Of a DNA stretch of 64,000 nucleotides, positions 12,201 to 24,544 are shown in pieces. Each line of letters starts with the position of its first letter. Position 1 is the first letter of the stretch. The notes below the pieces were generated by a model, which had not been told where the DNA came from, made no database searches, and worked only from the letters and a program-made list of their open reading frames with translations. Location: contig CALSFV010000031.1 in the NCBI GenBank assembly GCA_943737045.1, positions 744,001 to 808,000 of the forward strand. Reading direction: 5' to 3'. The DNA comes from Parapristionchus giblindavisi. Its lineage: Eukaryota; Nematoda; Chromadorea; Rhabditida; Diplogasteridae. The position numbers and the translations under genes were made by a program.

Positions 12201-15200
12201 GAACTTATGGTGAACTCTGCAACCTACACAGTGAAGGTTTTCTCTAGACACCTTGGCAGTGTGATTTGTGGGTTGGACAATGAAGTGATATGTCGATAGA
12301 AGGTTTATTATAAGTACCGTGCGTATTATTTTTTATTGTGAGGAAGTGATAGAGAAGAGTGAATGGCTCGCCGTCAAAATAAATGCGAACCGGTTTTTGC
12401 CGTTTCCGTAAGAATGTGTACCTAGAGTAAATGGCCGAACAACTACTCGATTAGGCTCCTTATCTGTAAGGTTCTGAAGATAAATATACAATATATAATA
12501 TTATGAACAATATCGAATATACAAAAATAATACACATTTAAATACCGATGTATTCATAAACTCAAGAGTCACTCTTCTTACAAACTAATTGTAAGAATAT
12601 CTTGTATAAATTTGATTAAAATGTGCATAGCCCTTTTTGTGACAAGAATTGTGCATTGGCTACTGTCGCTGTCAAAAGGTTGATGACAACATTCTATGTA
12701 CAAAATAGGAACCACAGCTATGGCTCAAAGAACAACGGCTATTCGTCGAATTTCTTTATTTTGGTCGAATACAGTAGTATATGTGAAGAAACGAGAAGAA
12801 AACGAGAGTGGATGGCAAATGTTTAAAGACAGTTAATAGGTCACAATGAATACAATTTTGTTTGCTTAGAACAGTCCCTTTATTATAATCCGCTTAATAT
12901 TTTGAAGCAAAATAGCGTGATAAATGACGATATGGTTGAGAATAAATGATTAATTTTAATTCAACAGTGTTATGGGAGAATATTTTGTCGCATTGACATT
13001 TACATATGTCAAATGATTTCAAATGAAATATAATAGATAATGACTACAAAATGGAATGATGACGGGGGAATTTTTTATTAATTAATGGCTATTTGCAGAT
13101 GAGAGGAACAGTTGTAGATACTGTCGCTTCAGGAAATGTCTACAAGCGGGAATGAATCCAGACGGTACTTACTTCATATTTCTATATTTGTGTCACTGTA
13201 TACTTCAAACCTTTTTGTTGTCGTGAACAATCGCTTGATAATTAAAATGTGAATAATGCATTCATAGTTTACATTGGTCACGATATTAAACTCTGGAACG
13301 TTTTGTTCACTTTTGACGAACTTGTAAACTTTTAAAAGCTTAAAGATAAATGATTAACAGCAAAGCAATAGCTTCAAAATAAAAAAGGCATGTATTTAAT
13401 TTGAGCTGTTCGTCCTGATCGAGGCGATGGTGGAAATGATTCGTCGACTGGAAAATCACTACCGATTCCAAAGATGAAATTGAAGGGAAGTCTATCAAAG
13501 AAGAAGAGTCTCGGAAGAACACAAAGTCTGAGTGATCCTGATGATTGGACCAAATTACTCGGACAGGAACACAGGTATATATCGTTCTAATATATTATTC
13601 TCACTCTTCAAAAATATTGTGATAGTTGTAGAACAACCATTACAATATCAGCAATATGTACATAAAATGTTATTTTATCAATTAACAATGATCGTATTTG
13701 TTTCAGGGATGTTCTTCTCTCCCTTATGTCACTGTCAAAGAAAGTTTCACACACTGAACATCTATCATTCGATAATGTTTCTGATTTCTCTCTTAAAAGT
13801 CTCATCGCTGATAGAACACTCTACACGAACAGCTTCAATGTAAGTATAACCTAATCATTTTTCATTATAAAACCATTAATTGGGAAAGAAAACATTCAAA
13901 TAGATCATTTTAATGAGTTTTAGACGTTTCGGTAATGATATTTTAAACTTAGGTAATTTAAAATCTCCATTTCAACATATCGAAGATAAAGAGAATTTAA
14001 ACGTTGTTATCCCAGTAATCCCGATTTCCTCAGGAAATACGTTAATAAAATCTTTATTTTATTCAATTCATGGTGATATTGCCTTCGATGAGAGAATGTA
14101 CCGTGTTACAGTCTTCTATTCCATCTACTTCATCAAATGATCCATCATTCACTTCAATATGGAGAGTTGTTGCTGTTGTTGATTGGATCGATGGACTTGT
14201 TAAAGTATTCGAGACTGGAAGAGGAAAGATGGCTATTACTGTCGAGGATAAGGTATTTATGATTATTAGACAATAGAGTCTTATTCAATGTTACTCAATG
14301 ATATTCATTGCTGAGCAATTCCATTTGAGTGCAAAACATGTTTAAAAAGTGATGACTGTGTGAGAACTACAAACGTTCTATTTATTTAACGATTCGAAAT
14401 AATATTATTTCAAAAAATAAGAAAATCAAAATTTGAGGCATGCCTAATCCAGTCATCATTTGCTCCTCTCACATTACTCACTCTAATGGCACATGTGGCA
14501 GCTCAACCATCATTGAATGATCTCAATTCAGTTCGAACTCTTGTTGAGAATGTCAAGTAAGATTACTATTTTCTAATCTTTTATGATTGTATGATGCGTC
14601 CGCTTTTTTTTACAAAGGGCGTAACGCTTTTCGTTTTCGTTATTTCCCACGCCGTTTTCTACGAATGAGAGAGCGAAATATTACATAGATAGGCAGACGA
14701 AATATTATCTTTTGCTCCTGGATGCATTCTATTATCGTGCGTTCATTTAACTCACTATTTCTGTATTCTCTGCCAATGATTATTATATAAAGATGGTTTA
14801 GGGGTAACAACTGTGATTGAAAAATTATTACATATATTGTACAATAAACTACAGATTGCACTGTCCCGTGAAAGATCTGGTTCGTCGTCTATCTGCTGAA
14901 TTAGTATCCCCTCTTCGATATGTCAATGTATCAGATGCTGATTTCATTCTTCTCAGGGCCATCATAGCCCTTAATCCAGGTTAGTTCATGTTTACCTTAA
15001 CATTACCGATTATAACTCCGTGAATAACTGCTTGTTTACCCCAACACAAAGGAACATAATTATAAAAATAAATGAAACATAACAATTGCATCTACATATA
15101 ACTAAATGATAATGATGGATATCAGAATTTGCAGAATGAATCCATAAAGGTGGAGTCCGAGCAATATTTTCGTGAACAAACTGTGAAGACACAAACAGCA

Positions 15201-17058
15201 AAAGTTATTCTACATACCATACATAAATTATTTTATGCTAATTCAGCTTATTGATCGCAAGAAAAGAATCATGCTTGATGTACAGGCAAAGGCGCAAAAT
15301 TTTGAAAATAGGAAAGTTCAGCAATAGGTTTCGAACCCGCGACGTTACGCTTACTAGTGAGCACTTTTGCCACTGCGCTACGGGATTGATGAGCGGTCGT
15401 GCTAATTTCTTGTATATCACTTGTCCCTTGCATAATAGATATGCTATGCATTTGCATCAACATTCGAGGGCCTCCATCTTTAAAGAAGACTTTTTAGATT
15501 GTCCCGGTCTATGTTCATCAGCAGTGTTTCGTCTACGGGAGATTCGATCGACTCTTTTCGATGTCCTCATCAAATCGATAAAACGAAGTCGACCAAAGAC
15601 AGCCATATCACCATCAGCATTATTCGGATCACTACTCTCTCTTATTCCTCCTCTCAAGGTAATAACAACACCACTAGACACACAAATAATTTAAGAATTT
15701 CACATTGATCCGATGATTTACGTAGTCAAAACAAGTCTATAAACCATGTGAAAGATACGTCGTTAATATTATTATATGGGAAGAGAACGCCGACTGTCTG
15801 TGATTGTTTTTACTCAATTCAAAGATGTCATTTGCAGCACGTCGCGGGAGATATTTACATTCATCTCGGAAAGACTTTCAGTCGACCCATAACAATGACT
15901 TCGACTCCATACGTTAAGATTCTAACGGACCTATTCTCACCAGAATCTAATGATCTTGTTTTGGATGCGGTAATGGATGGAGGAATGAACAATGGAAATA
16001 ACCGAGAAGAGGTGGGGTCGTTTGTATTCTAATTAGTAGAAAATTAATTTTCTAATTCAATACTGTAATAATAAAATCATTGAATACGTACTCAAGGCTT
16101 TATTTTCGGGCACATTTCCACGTAGATAAAGGAAATTAAATTTACCATTATAAAATAAGTTGTTGCTTCATTAAATAATTACTGTAGATTCCTCAAATGG
16201 TCTCATTCGGATCCCCTGTTCAATCTTCTTCAATGTCTAATATCATTGTCAATACAACAATGGAGTCAAAGGCTTCATCTGGAAGACTATCAGCCTTCTC
16301 CCAACTATCTCCTTGCTCCTCCTCTACCAACATCATGTCTCCACCCTACGCTGGAGCCATTAGACCAATGTCTGGAACGCCATATGCTGTAAGATAATCT
16401 ACTCTTTACAAACTGTAAACAGATAATTTTATTAATTATACAATGTTCTATGAGTCACCTCTACAATAGGTTCAATACTGGAAAAATAAGAGTTTCCCTC
16501 AAATCATGATTTTACTACTATGTACCGCTGTATTACTTTATTTCTGCAGTATTAATTATAAATAATGAATATATGAATCTAGACATTCGCTCAACCATCT
16601 CTTCCATCATCATCAATGAATAGCTACACTCCAATCTTCCAGATGCCTTCATCAATCCCCTCATCTTCATCGTTTTTCAATAATACACAGACTACACCTC
16701 GACCGACGACATTGACATTTTCAGCAAAACTTCCGTTACAGTTGACGAAGAGTATAGAAGAAATGCTCAGACCTAACGGTAAGTTCATTTATTCAAATAA
16801 CAGAATCCTGGAGAGACCGTTTACACTCTAAAACATATTTTTGTATTCGATGAGTTATTTTTTTAAAACTTTTTATTGTAGTTGTATTAATCTAGTCTTG
16901 ATTCAAAATGTATCATTGAAGGAATGGCTGAGGATCCTTCAATCATCAATCGTCCCCTTTCTTCTGATTGGGCAGAATGTTCAGGAATGTCTACTCCTGT
17001 CTTCAATCGGGACGTCGTCGCACAATTTTTCCCAGAAATGGCCGGCCAGATCACTTAA
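9242..17058 (+). CDS. HNF4-like nuclear hormone receptor (5' end not found)
   Basis: Ligand-regulated transcription factor acting in the nucleus. Thirteen exons with consistent phases: 9242-9356, 11436-11550, 13099-13164, 13406-13574, 13707-13839, 14112-14252, 14453-14556, 14855-14979, 15498-15658, 15838-16011, 16188-16388, 16583-16778 and 16922-17058, about 612 codons. Exons 1-3 encode a complete two-zinc-finger DNA-binding domain: CAVCGDTPAKVHYGVLACFG, then CKGFFRRAVK, and ERNSCRYCRFRKCLQAG. The P box is CFGCKGFF. Exons 6-9 encode a helical ligand-binding region with LVRRLSAELVSPLRYVN. Exons 11-12 encode a long Ser/Pro/Asn-rich tail, and the last exon ends AQFFPEMAGQIT. The first listed exon starts in phase 1 with no in-frame ATG, so upstream coding is missing. 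Exon 5 uses a GAG acceptor and the last exon an AAG acceptor. It converges on the receptor array. A precise C. elegans orthologue is not assigned. Confidence 0.85.
9365..10802. mobile_element. Tc1/mariner-type fold-back element in nhr intron
   Basis: The element is flanked by TA with terminal repeats CAGTATAGGTCAAAAGTC. Two near-identical arms of about 640 bp (to about 10007 and from about 10160) surround a short spacer. No transposase frame is seen. It begins only 8 bases after the exon that encodes the first zinc-finger half. Confidence 0.85.
15148..15479 (-). mobile_element. TTAA-type MITE with tRNA-like module
   Basis: The ends AGGTGGAGTCC and GGCCTCCATCT form an imperfect inverted repeat. 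The right flank is TTAA and the left is the degenerate ATAA. On the minus strand it holds an A-box-like TAGCGCAGTGG near 15380 and a B box GGTTCGAAACC near 15335. Homologous copies lie at 22139 and 22479. Its end lies 14 bases (after TTAA) before the nhr exon at 15498. Confidence 0.7.
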
Positions 17059-17839
17059 TTTGGCCCATATCTGGGCTAGTATTGGGCATCCACTCAGGGG
17101 AATTATTTCATTGGAGTGTCTCGTAGTATCTCATTGATGTATTTCGTTCTGATATAAAATGACATTCCAGATATGCACAATGCGATAAAATGACATTAAT
17201 TCAAAAAGTCTAATCTATCTTATTGATATATAATATTTCAAACAACTAGAAAGTTTCTTGAAAACGCCCACTCAAACACCTTTATTTTTGTGCTTCTAAT
17301 CTATTGTTATTCTGAAGATAGCAATGTGCGAATATTGAAGGATGGGAAGTGAATTCCAAAGTAGCCCTATACGTGATGAGTAGTTATCGAAAGTACCTTA
17401 CTTACCTTTCGGTATAATATAATAAAGTGGCCTACATAGAGAAATGAACAATATTCTGCAGAAATATACATATGTTGTTTTCTATTTCAACTTGAGTTCA
17501 TTGCACAGAGATTAAATGGCGTTAGTTGGCGAACGATTTGCTCGTATTCAGACAAATGTTATTCTGCATATGGGCAAATCGGTGGTTTTTGGGCTACCAT
17601 TTTCCCGATTGTGGGCAAATCGTGTACACAAGTAGCGTAACTTGGAAAATCTATTAGCCATATTTGGGTAAGTTTGCTCTCAGTGTGGCACATCATATTA
17701 ATGGAAAATGTTGTAAATATCATCGAAAATCTTTTATAAATACGATTTCAATAAGAACATCATACGTTTATCAAGATAAACAATAATATTTAAGGTGCTT
17801 GTGAATGATATATTGTTTTTTCATGGACATTTAATATTG

Positions 17840-20388
17840 TTATGAGTTGTAGACATGTTGTGGCTTACATTCTCCCAGTTGCATAAACATCGCCAAACAG
17901 GTCACCATGACAGATAATGTCTGACAATTTAATTATTAGAAAGTTACATAAAAATGCATAAAATTGAGTTACCGTAAGCACGAGTGGTTTGCTAACAATA
18001 GCGAATCCCCAAATGGAAACACCGAGATTTGTCTGATCAAGATGACAAACGAATGCGAGAGCAGAATGATAGACCTATAATATAAGATTGTCGAGTGCAA
18101 TATAGTTGTAGAGAAACATACATTAGGACGATATGGGAACCATACATCGGTATTAGCACATAGAGCTTTTTTCGTCGTATGAATCTCAAAAAGAGAATAC
18201 CGAAAATTATATTAAAAGAAGCCAAAATAGTCTATTAAAAACATTTTCTCAACCATTGGTAAGAATAATGGAATAAGTGATAGTAAATGATAATTTGTCT
18301 CTTATATCATCCATAATCATACCGTTTCATGAAGTTTCGATGGAGCATTTGTGAGTGTGAAGAATGAGAAGATACAAAAGCATACAATGGGACAGGCGAA
18401 GATCAAATCCTTAAATTATAAATCCAAGAATATTTGAAAATTTCTAATCTTTTATGTTTCCAGGTAACATAATTTTCTGTCTTCCTTACAAAAATACGAG
18501 AAGACATGTCTTTGTCGGTTCTTCTGAAGACCATGAACAAAGCGAACGTCATCGAAGGAATTATTGTTGCGATCATAAGGAAGGCATAACGCTTAACACA
18601 ATCATTAAACTTGTTGTTAATCATTTTGAATATATTTCAAACATACATGAAACATCATATCAAGGTGCTTAACGCATTCGGTGAGACGATTATGAATCTG
18701 CAAATGTCTATCTTTCTCTCATTTGCTTTTTTTCTTAGTATTGAATATAGAATGTTCGGATATGATCATACAACATCGGGCAATGTTAAGGGTCGAGATA
18801 TCACAATAAAATATAACCTTGAGAAGTTGTAAGATGTAGTCGCATGTGGCCGTATCGTTCTCACGATGTTTTTCATTACTAATCTGAAGTAGGAATGAAA
18901 AGAGTAATGAGGATATATGAATACAAAGAATGACCCACCGCTCTGACTTGTTCATTGTAGTACATGAATTCATAATTAGTCGAATGAACAAGAAGAGTAA
19001 AGACAAATAAGGCAACCGCCCAGCATAGAGAAATATACAATTGTGAGAATTGAATTATTAAAAAGAGACGACGATCACCGAATATCTATAGCATTTCAAT
19101 GAGAATTATAATCATATTAATAAAATTCGCCCACCATAACAATTCTCTTGTCGAAGAAGGCACTGTCATCACCACTCCATAACTTATAAACGAGCATGGC
19201 CTTCAATCGTCAGAATATATTTATCACATTTACATGAACGATTCAGTTAAAGAATGTGTAAAATAATCAATTAAACAACATGAACTCTTCTTTTTTTATA
19301 AATCTTATTCATTTACTACCTTGTAAATGAATACTGATGCAATTACAATATGAAAGTATTTGAGAATACAAAGTAGATGATGACGATGATAATGGATCCC
19401 AACTCCCTCAACATAACACATTATATGTTAACGTTTTTATTGCGAAAAACTCGAAGCATACTTCTGGTGAACAACTGGGATTTGGAAAGCACACTTCGAA
19501 AGTATACTTGGAGTGTGCTTCCCGCGGCAAATCCACAATAGCACGTTTTAAATCGCTCGGGGTAATTGTATATGTACCTTATTTGAGTTGTAAATGTGTC
19601 TCAACATCTTACACGCCTGACCAGTTGATTGCCAGTAAGCAAGGAACAGCTAAAAGCCATACGATTGAATATAAAACCATTTTCCTTGATTTAGAGTTGA
19701 GATGATTTCTCTAGGGATACCAAGGCTACATAGAAATATAGTCAACAAATCCGTAAAAATTGCTTAGATGGCTAAAGATATACTGTAGATGAAATGGCTT
19801 GAAGGCTCCAGGTGACAACACCGAGAGTGGTAGCCAGTGTGTCAGGATTAAATGGACTTTTGTAGGTGATTAATGTTATATATCCGATGAAATATAGGCC
19901 TAGAATTATACCATAAAATAATGATGTCTCTGCGGGAACTTACAAACGAAGCAATTCGATCCAACAATTATCCATGATAGAATCTTCTGATAAGTTGGTC
20001 GAGAACGGTAAAAGTTGACTCCAAGACAGAAACAGAACTAGAAGAAATCAAAGAATTTGTTGAAAGTATACCAATTCGTCAACATCATCTACACATGAAA
20101 GAATATATTTCAATTGTTAACAGAAAGTGACTTGAAATTAACAACTAAAATTATGCATGTGCAGTGAAGAATCCAACGAGTTATTAAATGGATACATTAT
20201 GATTAAGAATGAGATGAACTTACAGCACATATCTTGTAGAATAACTTATCTATCTTGTAGTCATCTTCTTCACTTGAACAACATTTCTTAACCACATTCT
20301 TTTCTTTATCATTTGAATTATGAACAGTAACTTCCTTCGGAATACAATTGTATTCGTCACACATAACGTTCTTACTCAATGACTGCAA
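17840..20388 (-). CDS. Gustatory-receptor-like 7TM protein, copy 6 (intact)
   Basis: Same family as copy 1 (41594-45252). Exon 1 starts at 20388 and ends with the family motif DDYKIDKLFYKIC. The later exons read in order without frameshift: FCFCLGVNFY near 20030, LFLAYWQSTGQ near 19640, GVGIHYHRHH near 19385, FGDRRLFLI near 19070, RYAFLMIATIIP near 18590, VYHSALAFVCHLDQTNLG near 18065, and the last exon with TLSVMVTCLAMFMQLGEC. The stop is at 17840. Unlike its paralogues, the GVGIH exon is split by a 119-bp intron (19201-19319, GTAG...GAAG). When it is removed, the length matches the paralogues exactly. In the C-terminal signature, QF has become QL. It converges on the nuclear receptor, with a 781-bp gap. 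Confidence 0.75.
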
Positions 20389-22138
20389 TGAAACATCGTG
20401 TGGTCATGTGGCTTTTCGTGGCTCCTCCCTCTCGAAAATTTAATTTGAATTAAGTACCCTCGTCTGGTTGAAAGCCCAAATACACTACAAGGTAGATAAG
20501 CCGGAAATTGAAATAAACAAGATGACCGTTTTGTCATCCACGCTATCCAATAAAGCATTATAATTAGACAAAGAAATACAGTGAAATGTTATGTTTATTG
20601 AAATTCATCATAAATTTAACAACTGGAATATTTATCGATACGAAAAGAATTCAATGAAAAGAGGTCGAATTGATATTAGCCGGTAGTGGACCGCAATCTC
20701 CGAACTGCATGAACATAGCAAGACAAGTTACCATTACGGAGAGTGTCTGAAATGGGTACCAACTATCAAAAATATAATATATTCGGTTTTACACGTTTTG
20801 CAGGTTCATATCGGCGATTTGGCAAATAAATACTAGAGAGCGTTATTATGAGATCTGTATATAAAATGCTTATTCTAATTTCAAATTATTCCAAAGTTAT
20901 AACGGCGCATAGGTTTGCAGACTTGATTATTTTTTTAAAATGATTTGTAATTTGAATAAACAATTATAGATTTAGACATATTATGCATTCACTATCAGGT
21001 AATAACGCTCTCTCGCCTCATTTTACATTCTATACCGTCGATTTGGACATTCAACTGCCATTTCTCACTCATAAATTGTTATTCAACGGTATGAAACGTT
21101 CATTTCATAAATGGTTAACCGGTTATCTATTTATCTTAATTTTTCCATGTCTCGTAGGTACCATCAGATGAACTTACAGTAAGAACGAGTGGCTTGCTCA
21201 CAATGGCAAATCCCCAGATTGACACTCCGAGATTTGTCTGATCAAGATGACAAACAAAAGCGAGAGCAGAATGATAGACCTGTAATGCAAATTATTTATT
21301 GGGTATAGGTAATCATGAAAGAAGCTTACATTGGGACGATATGGGAACCATATATGAGTGTTGGCACAAAGTGCAGATTTAGTAGCGTAGATCTATAAAT
21401 TTGAATCAATAGTATTGTTGTTATCATTGCTAATGTCAATATCGTCATTGCTATAGGTATTGGAATGGAATGAAATTTAAACATAGAAAGTGAGAACCGT
21501 TTCGTGTAATCGTGATGGTGCATTAGTGAGAGCAAAGAACGAGAAGACACTGAAACAGACAAGGGGTCCAGCGAAGAGAAGATCCTTAATTGAACGATAT
21601 TCATTTAATTGAGACAATGAAATTGATAGAAATTCTTCATATTTCTGTAAATATCGGTGATGTAATCATTGCATTATATAAATTCGTATGAATCACACAA
21701 ATATTTATATAATTTTAAAAAGAACCAAAAATCTGGAATCCGAATCAGTTCTTCTGAAGACCATGAAGAGAGCGAAAGTCATCGATGGTATAATCGTGGC
21801 TATCATCAAGAACGCGTAACGCTGAAGTACCCAATGTTTGCAAATAAGTTATTTTGATTTCAATGTCCCCGCCTTTGTACCAGGTGTACTATTGATAGAA
21901 GACTCATCTTGTCAAGCTTGCCAATTGGACGAACAACGCAATGTTGTCTGACCTGGGTTATTTGACCGTTCTTATCAAGTTTATTTTTTGGACGTTTTCT
22001 TAAATGGAGAAGAATTCTCTCAGAGACCGAAGGATAGAACTTGTGGATATGAAGATACCCCTGCTTTGACCCCCTCTACATATGATATGTAGACAGGATA
22101 AATTATTGTTATTATACTTTTGATATTTCAGAAATTAA

Positions 22139-22478
22139 AGATGGAAGCTCGCGAATGTCTATGCAAAAGCATGCATACCTATTATGCAAGTGATAAGTGA
22201 TATGCAAGAAATTAGTACTACCATTCATCAATCCCGTAGGGCAGTGGTAAAAGTGCTCACTAGCAAGCGTAACATCGCGGGTTCGAAACCTATTGCTGAA
22301 CTTTCCCATTTTCAAAATTTCGCGCGTTTGCCTGTACAATCAAGCATGATTCATTCATGATTCCAGCGATTAATAAGCTGAATTAGCATAAAATAATTTA
22401 TGTATGGTATGTTGAATAGCTTTTGCCATCTTTCTGTCTTTGCAGTTTGTTCACGAAAATATTGCTCGGAGTCCACCT
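22139..22478 (+). mobile_element. TTAA-type MITE with tRNA-like module
   Basis: It is flanked by TTAA on both sides, and its ends AGATGGAAGCTC and GGACTCCACCT are near-inverted. On the plus strand it has GTAGGGCAGTGGTAAA near 22229 (A box) and GGTTCGAAACC at 22280 (B box). It sits in an intron of copy 5, opposite to that gene's direction. Confidence 0.75.
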
Positions 22479-22992
22479 TTAAAGGTACCTTACATAAATT
22501 GGTGTATGATAATTTAGCTTATTGATCGCTAGAATCATGAATGAATCATGCTTGATGTACAGGCAAAGGCGCGAAATTTTGAAAATATTGAGCTTATAAA
22601 AATCACTTGTTTTATTTGTAGAAGAGACTATTTCTTGTTTTGCATTGTTCAAAAACTATGCCTTTCTCTTTTATATCAAATAGCGCGCGGCGAAGGTCAG
22701 CCGGGTTAGGGAGAGGCAGCGGAGAGAGTATTGAGAGGCGGGGCGAGATCTAGCCTTTGAGCGACTTCCGTTCTTTAGAGCACAGTGTCATTTTCTTATG
22801 CGAGTACATTTTATACGCACAATAAGAAAGTTCGGCAATAGGTTTCGAACCCGCGACGTTGCGCTTACTATACAGCGCATTTACCACTACACCAAGGCAT
22901 GCACGAATTGAAGTTTTAATCTCTCGCATATCTTTTAACCCTTGAATAGCCGATATGTTATCATTTGCATGGACATTCGAGGGCCTCCATCT
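22479..22992 (-). mobile_element. Second tRNA-like TTAA MITE, interrupted by another element
   Basis: It abuts the previous element. Homology to the 15148 element is collinear except for a foreign block at about 22588-22825. The minus-strand B box lies at 22841. The right end GGCCTCCATCT is followed by TTAA; the left end is truncated. Confidence 0.65.
22588..22825. mobile_element. GC-rich 238-bp insertion with imperfect inverted ends
   Basis: This block splits the surrounding MITE. Its ends, ATTGAGCTTATAAAAATCAC and, reversed, ATTGTGCGTATAAAATGTAC, are an imperfect inverted repeat. The middle (22680-22760) is unusually G/C-rich and purine-rich for this window. I do not recognise it. Confidence 0.45.
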
Positions 22993-24029
22993 TTAAAATG
23001 AAACTTACTCGGAACATACGATCAAGACTGTTCACACATTCTATGAGTTGATTGTGAATCTAAATTGATCTCGTATGATATCCTTTATCATTAGTGTACC
23101 TTGATAGTCTTCAACAGATACTCACATATCGCTTCATCGCTTTGTCGATGTTTCTCATCGTTGATCTTAAAATAACAACTTTAACTAATTTCAAATTCTC
23201 CTTATTTTCGTCTCAACAACTGCGAAAGGGCTAAAATTAAATTTTAAATGACCCCATTGAAAGATGAACTGACAATGACTAACCGATCGAACTTGTTCAT
23301 TATAATACATGAATTCATAATTAGTTGAGTGAACGAGAAGAGTGAAGATGAATAGAGCAACACACCAACATAGGAATGCATACAGATGACATAGTTGCAC
23401 AATTATGAAAAGTCTGCGGTCACCGAATACCTGATATCTTAGATGTATAATAGGGCATAGGAAGATTATATTTATGAGAATATTTATAAATTGCAACTGT
23501 GGCATCGAAAGAATATATTGCAAGATTTTCATTTTCGAAATCCATGCAGATTCTTAAATTTATCATTACTTTCTCGTGTTTTTTATCTTTGATTCATGTT
23601 GTCAGTGAACTAACATAAGGGACATCCTTATCAAAGAATATTTCATCTTTCCCATTCCAAGTTGTCACGATAAGACTTAGTTTGTATGTCACAATTGCGA
23701 AAACAACGAAATAAAAGCTTCGAAGAACAAATACAAGATGTCTCCGATGATGATGGATACCAATACCCTGTAACGATTATGATATTAAGTGTTCAACAAT
23801 TACTCTATTGCACATCTTTCATATATTTTGAATTAAATCAGTGGATTATCTCATTTAATTTTTTCTCACCACAAGATCTTCCTATCATACCATAGAATTT
23901 TAATCTATTATATTATCTATCTTACTTTATTAGAATTATATATCTGTCTCAGCATATTACAAGCCTCGCTCGTCGATTGCCAATAAGCCAGAAATAGCTG
24001 AAATCAGAAATCAGATTCATTATGTTTAA

Positions 24030-24393
24030 AGAAGGGGACCCACGAGATTTGGAGTGCACTATTGACAAGAAGAACATGGGGCATATGAAGTGACATTATG
24101 TTCTCTATTAGATATGAGCGAATGGGTGCATAGAGCGTGTAGTTCAGTGGTTAGTGATTAGCGCTAGTAACCGCGCTACGTGGGTTCGAATCTCGTTTGC
24201 AATTTTCTTTATATGCATCCTTCAAATTCAAAAACTCGCTCCTTTCCCTGGGGGATCAATGAACTTCATGCTCGGATTACGACATTCCTGTGCACCTAAA
24301 ATTTTAGAGGAAATTGATTTTGTATACAGGGAGATGTGATCTACAGTTCTGCCTGGCCAGTTTAGTCACGAAAAAACTCGTGGGTCCCCTTCT
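24030..24393 (+). mobile_element. TTAA-type MITE with tRNA-like module
   Basis: The 364-bp element has TTAA on both sides and terminal repeats AGAAGGGGACCCACGAG. A tRNA-like block starts near 24138, with TAGTTCAGTGGTTAG (A box), an AGCGC/GCGCT stem around the anticodon position, and GGGTTCGAATC (B box) near 24181. The closest copy is at 61269. It lies in an intron of copy 5. Confidence 0.8.
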
Positions 24394-24544
24394 TTAATTG
24401 CATTTTACCATTCACTCAAAATATTTTCATCATGGTTCTTTTATTCGGAAAAGGGCAATTCAAATAGATCTTGTGTCCACACAAAGAACAATGAGTCTGG
24501 TATAGTAGCAATAAGGTTAATGGAAGGATAGAAGAGCTACGAGG

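Noticed and set aside
15251..15694. 147-codon plus-strand frame
   Set aside because: It fuses a MITE to an nhr exon (15498-15658); only the latter part is coding and it is entered via a splice acceptor.
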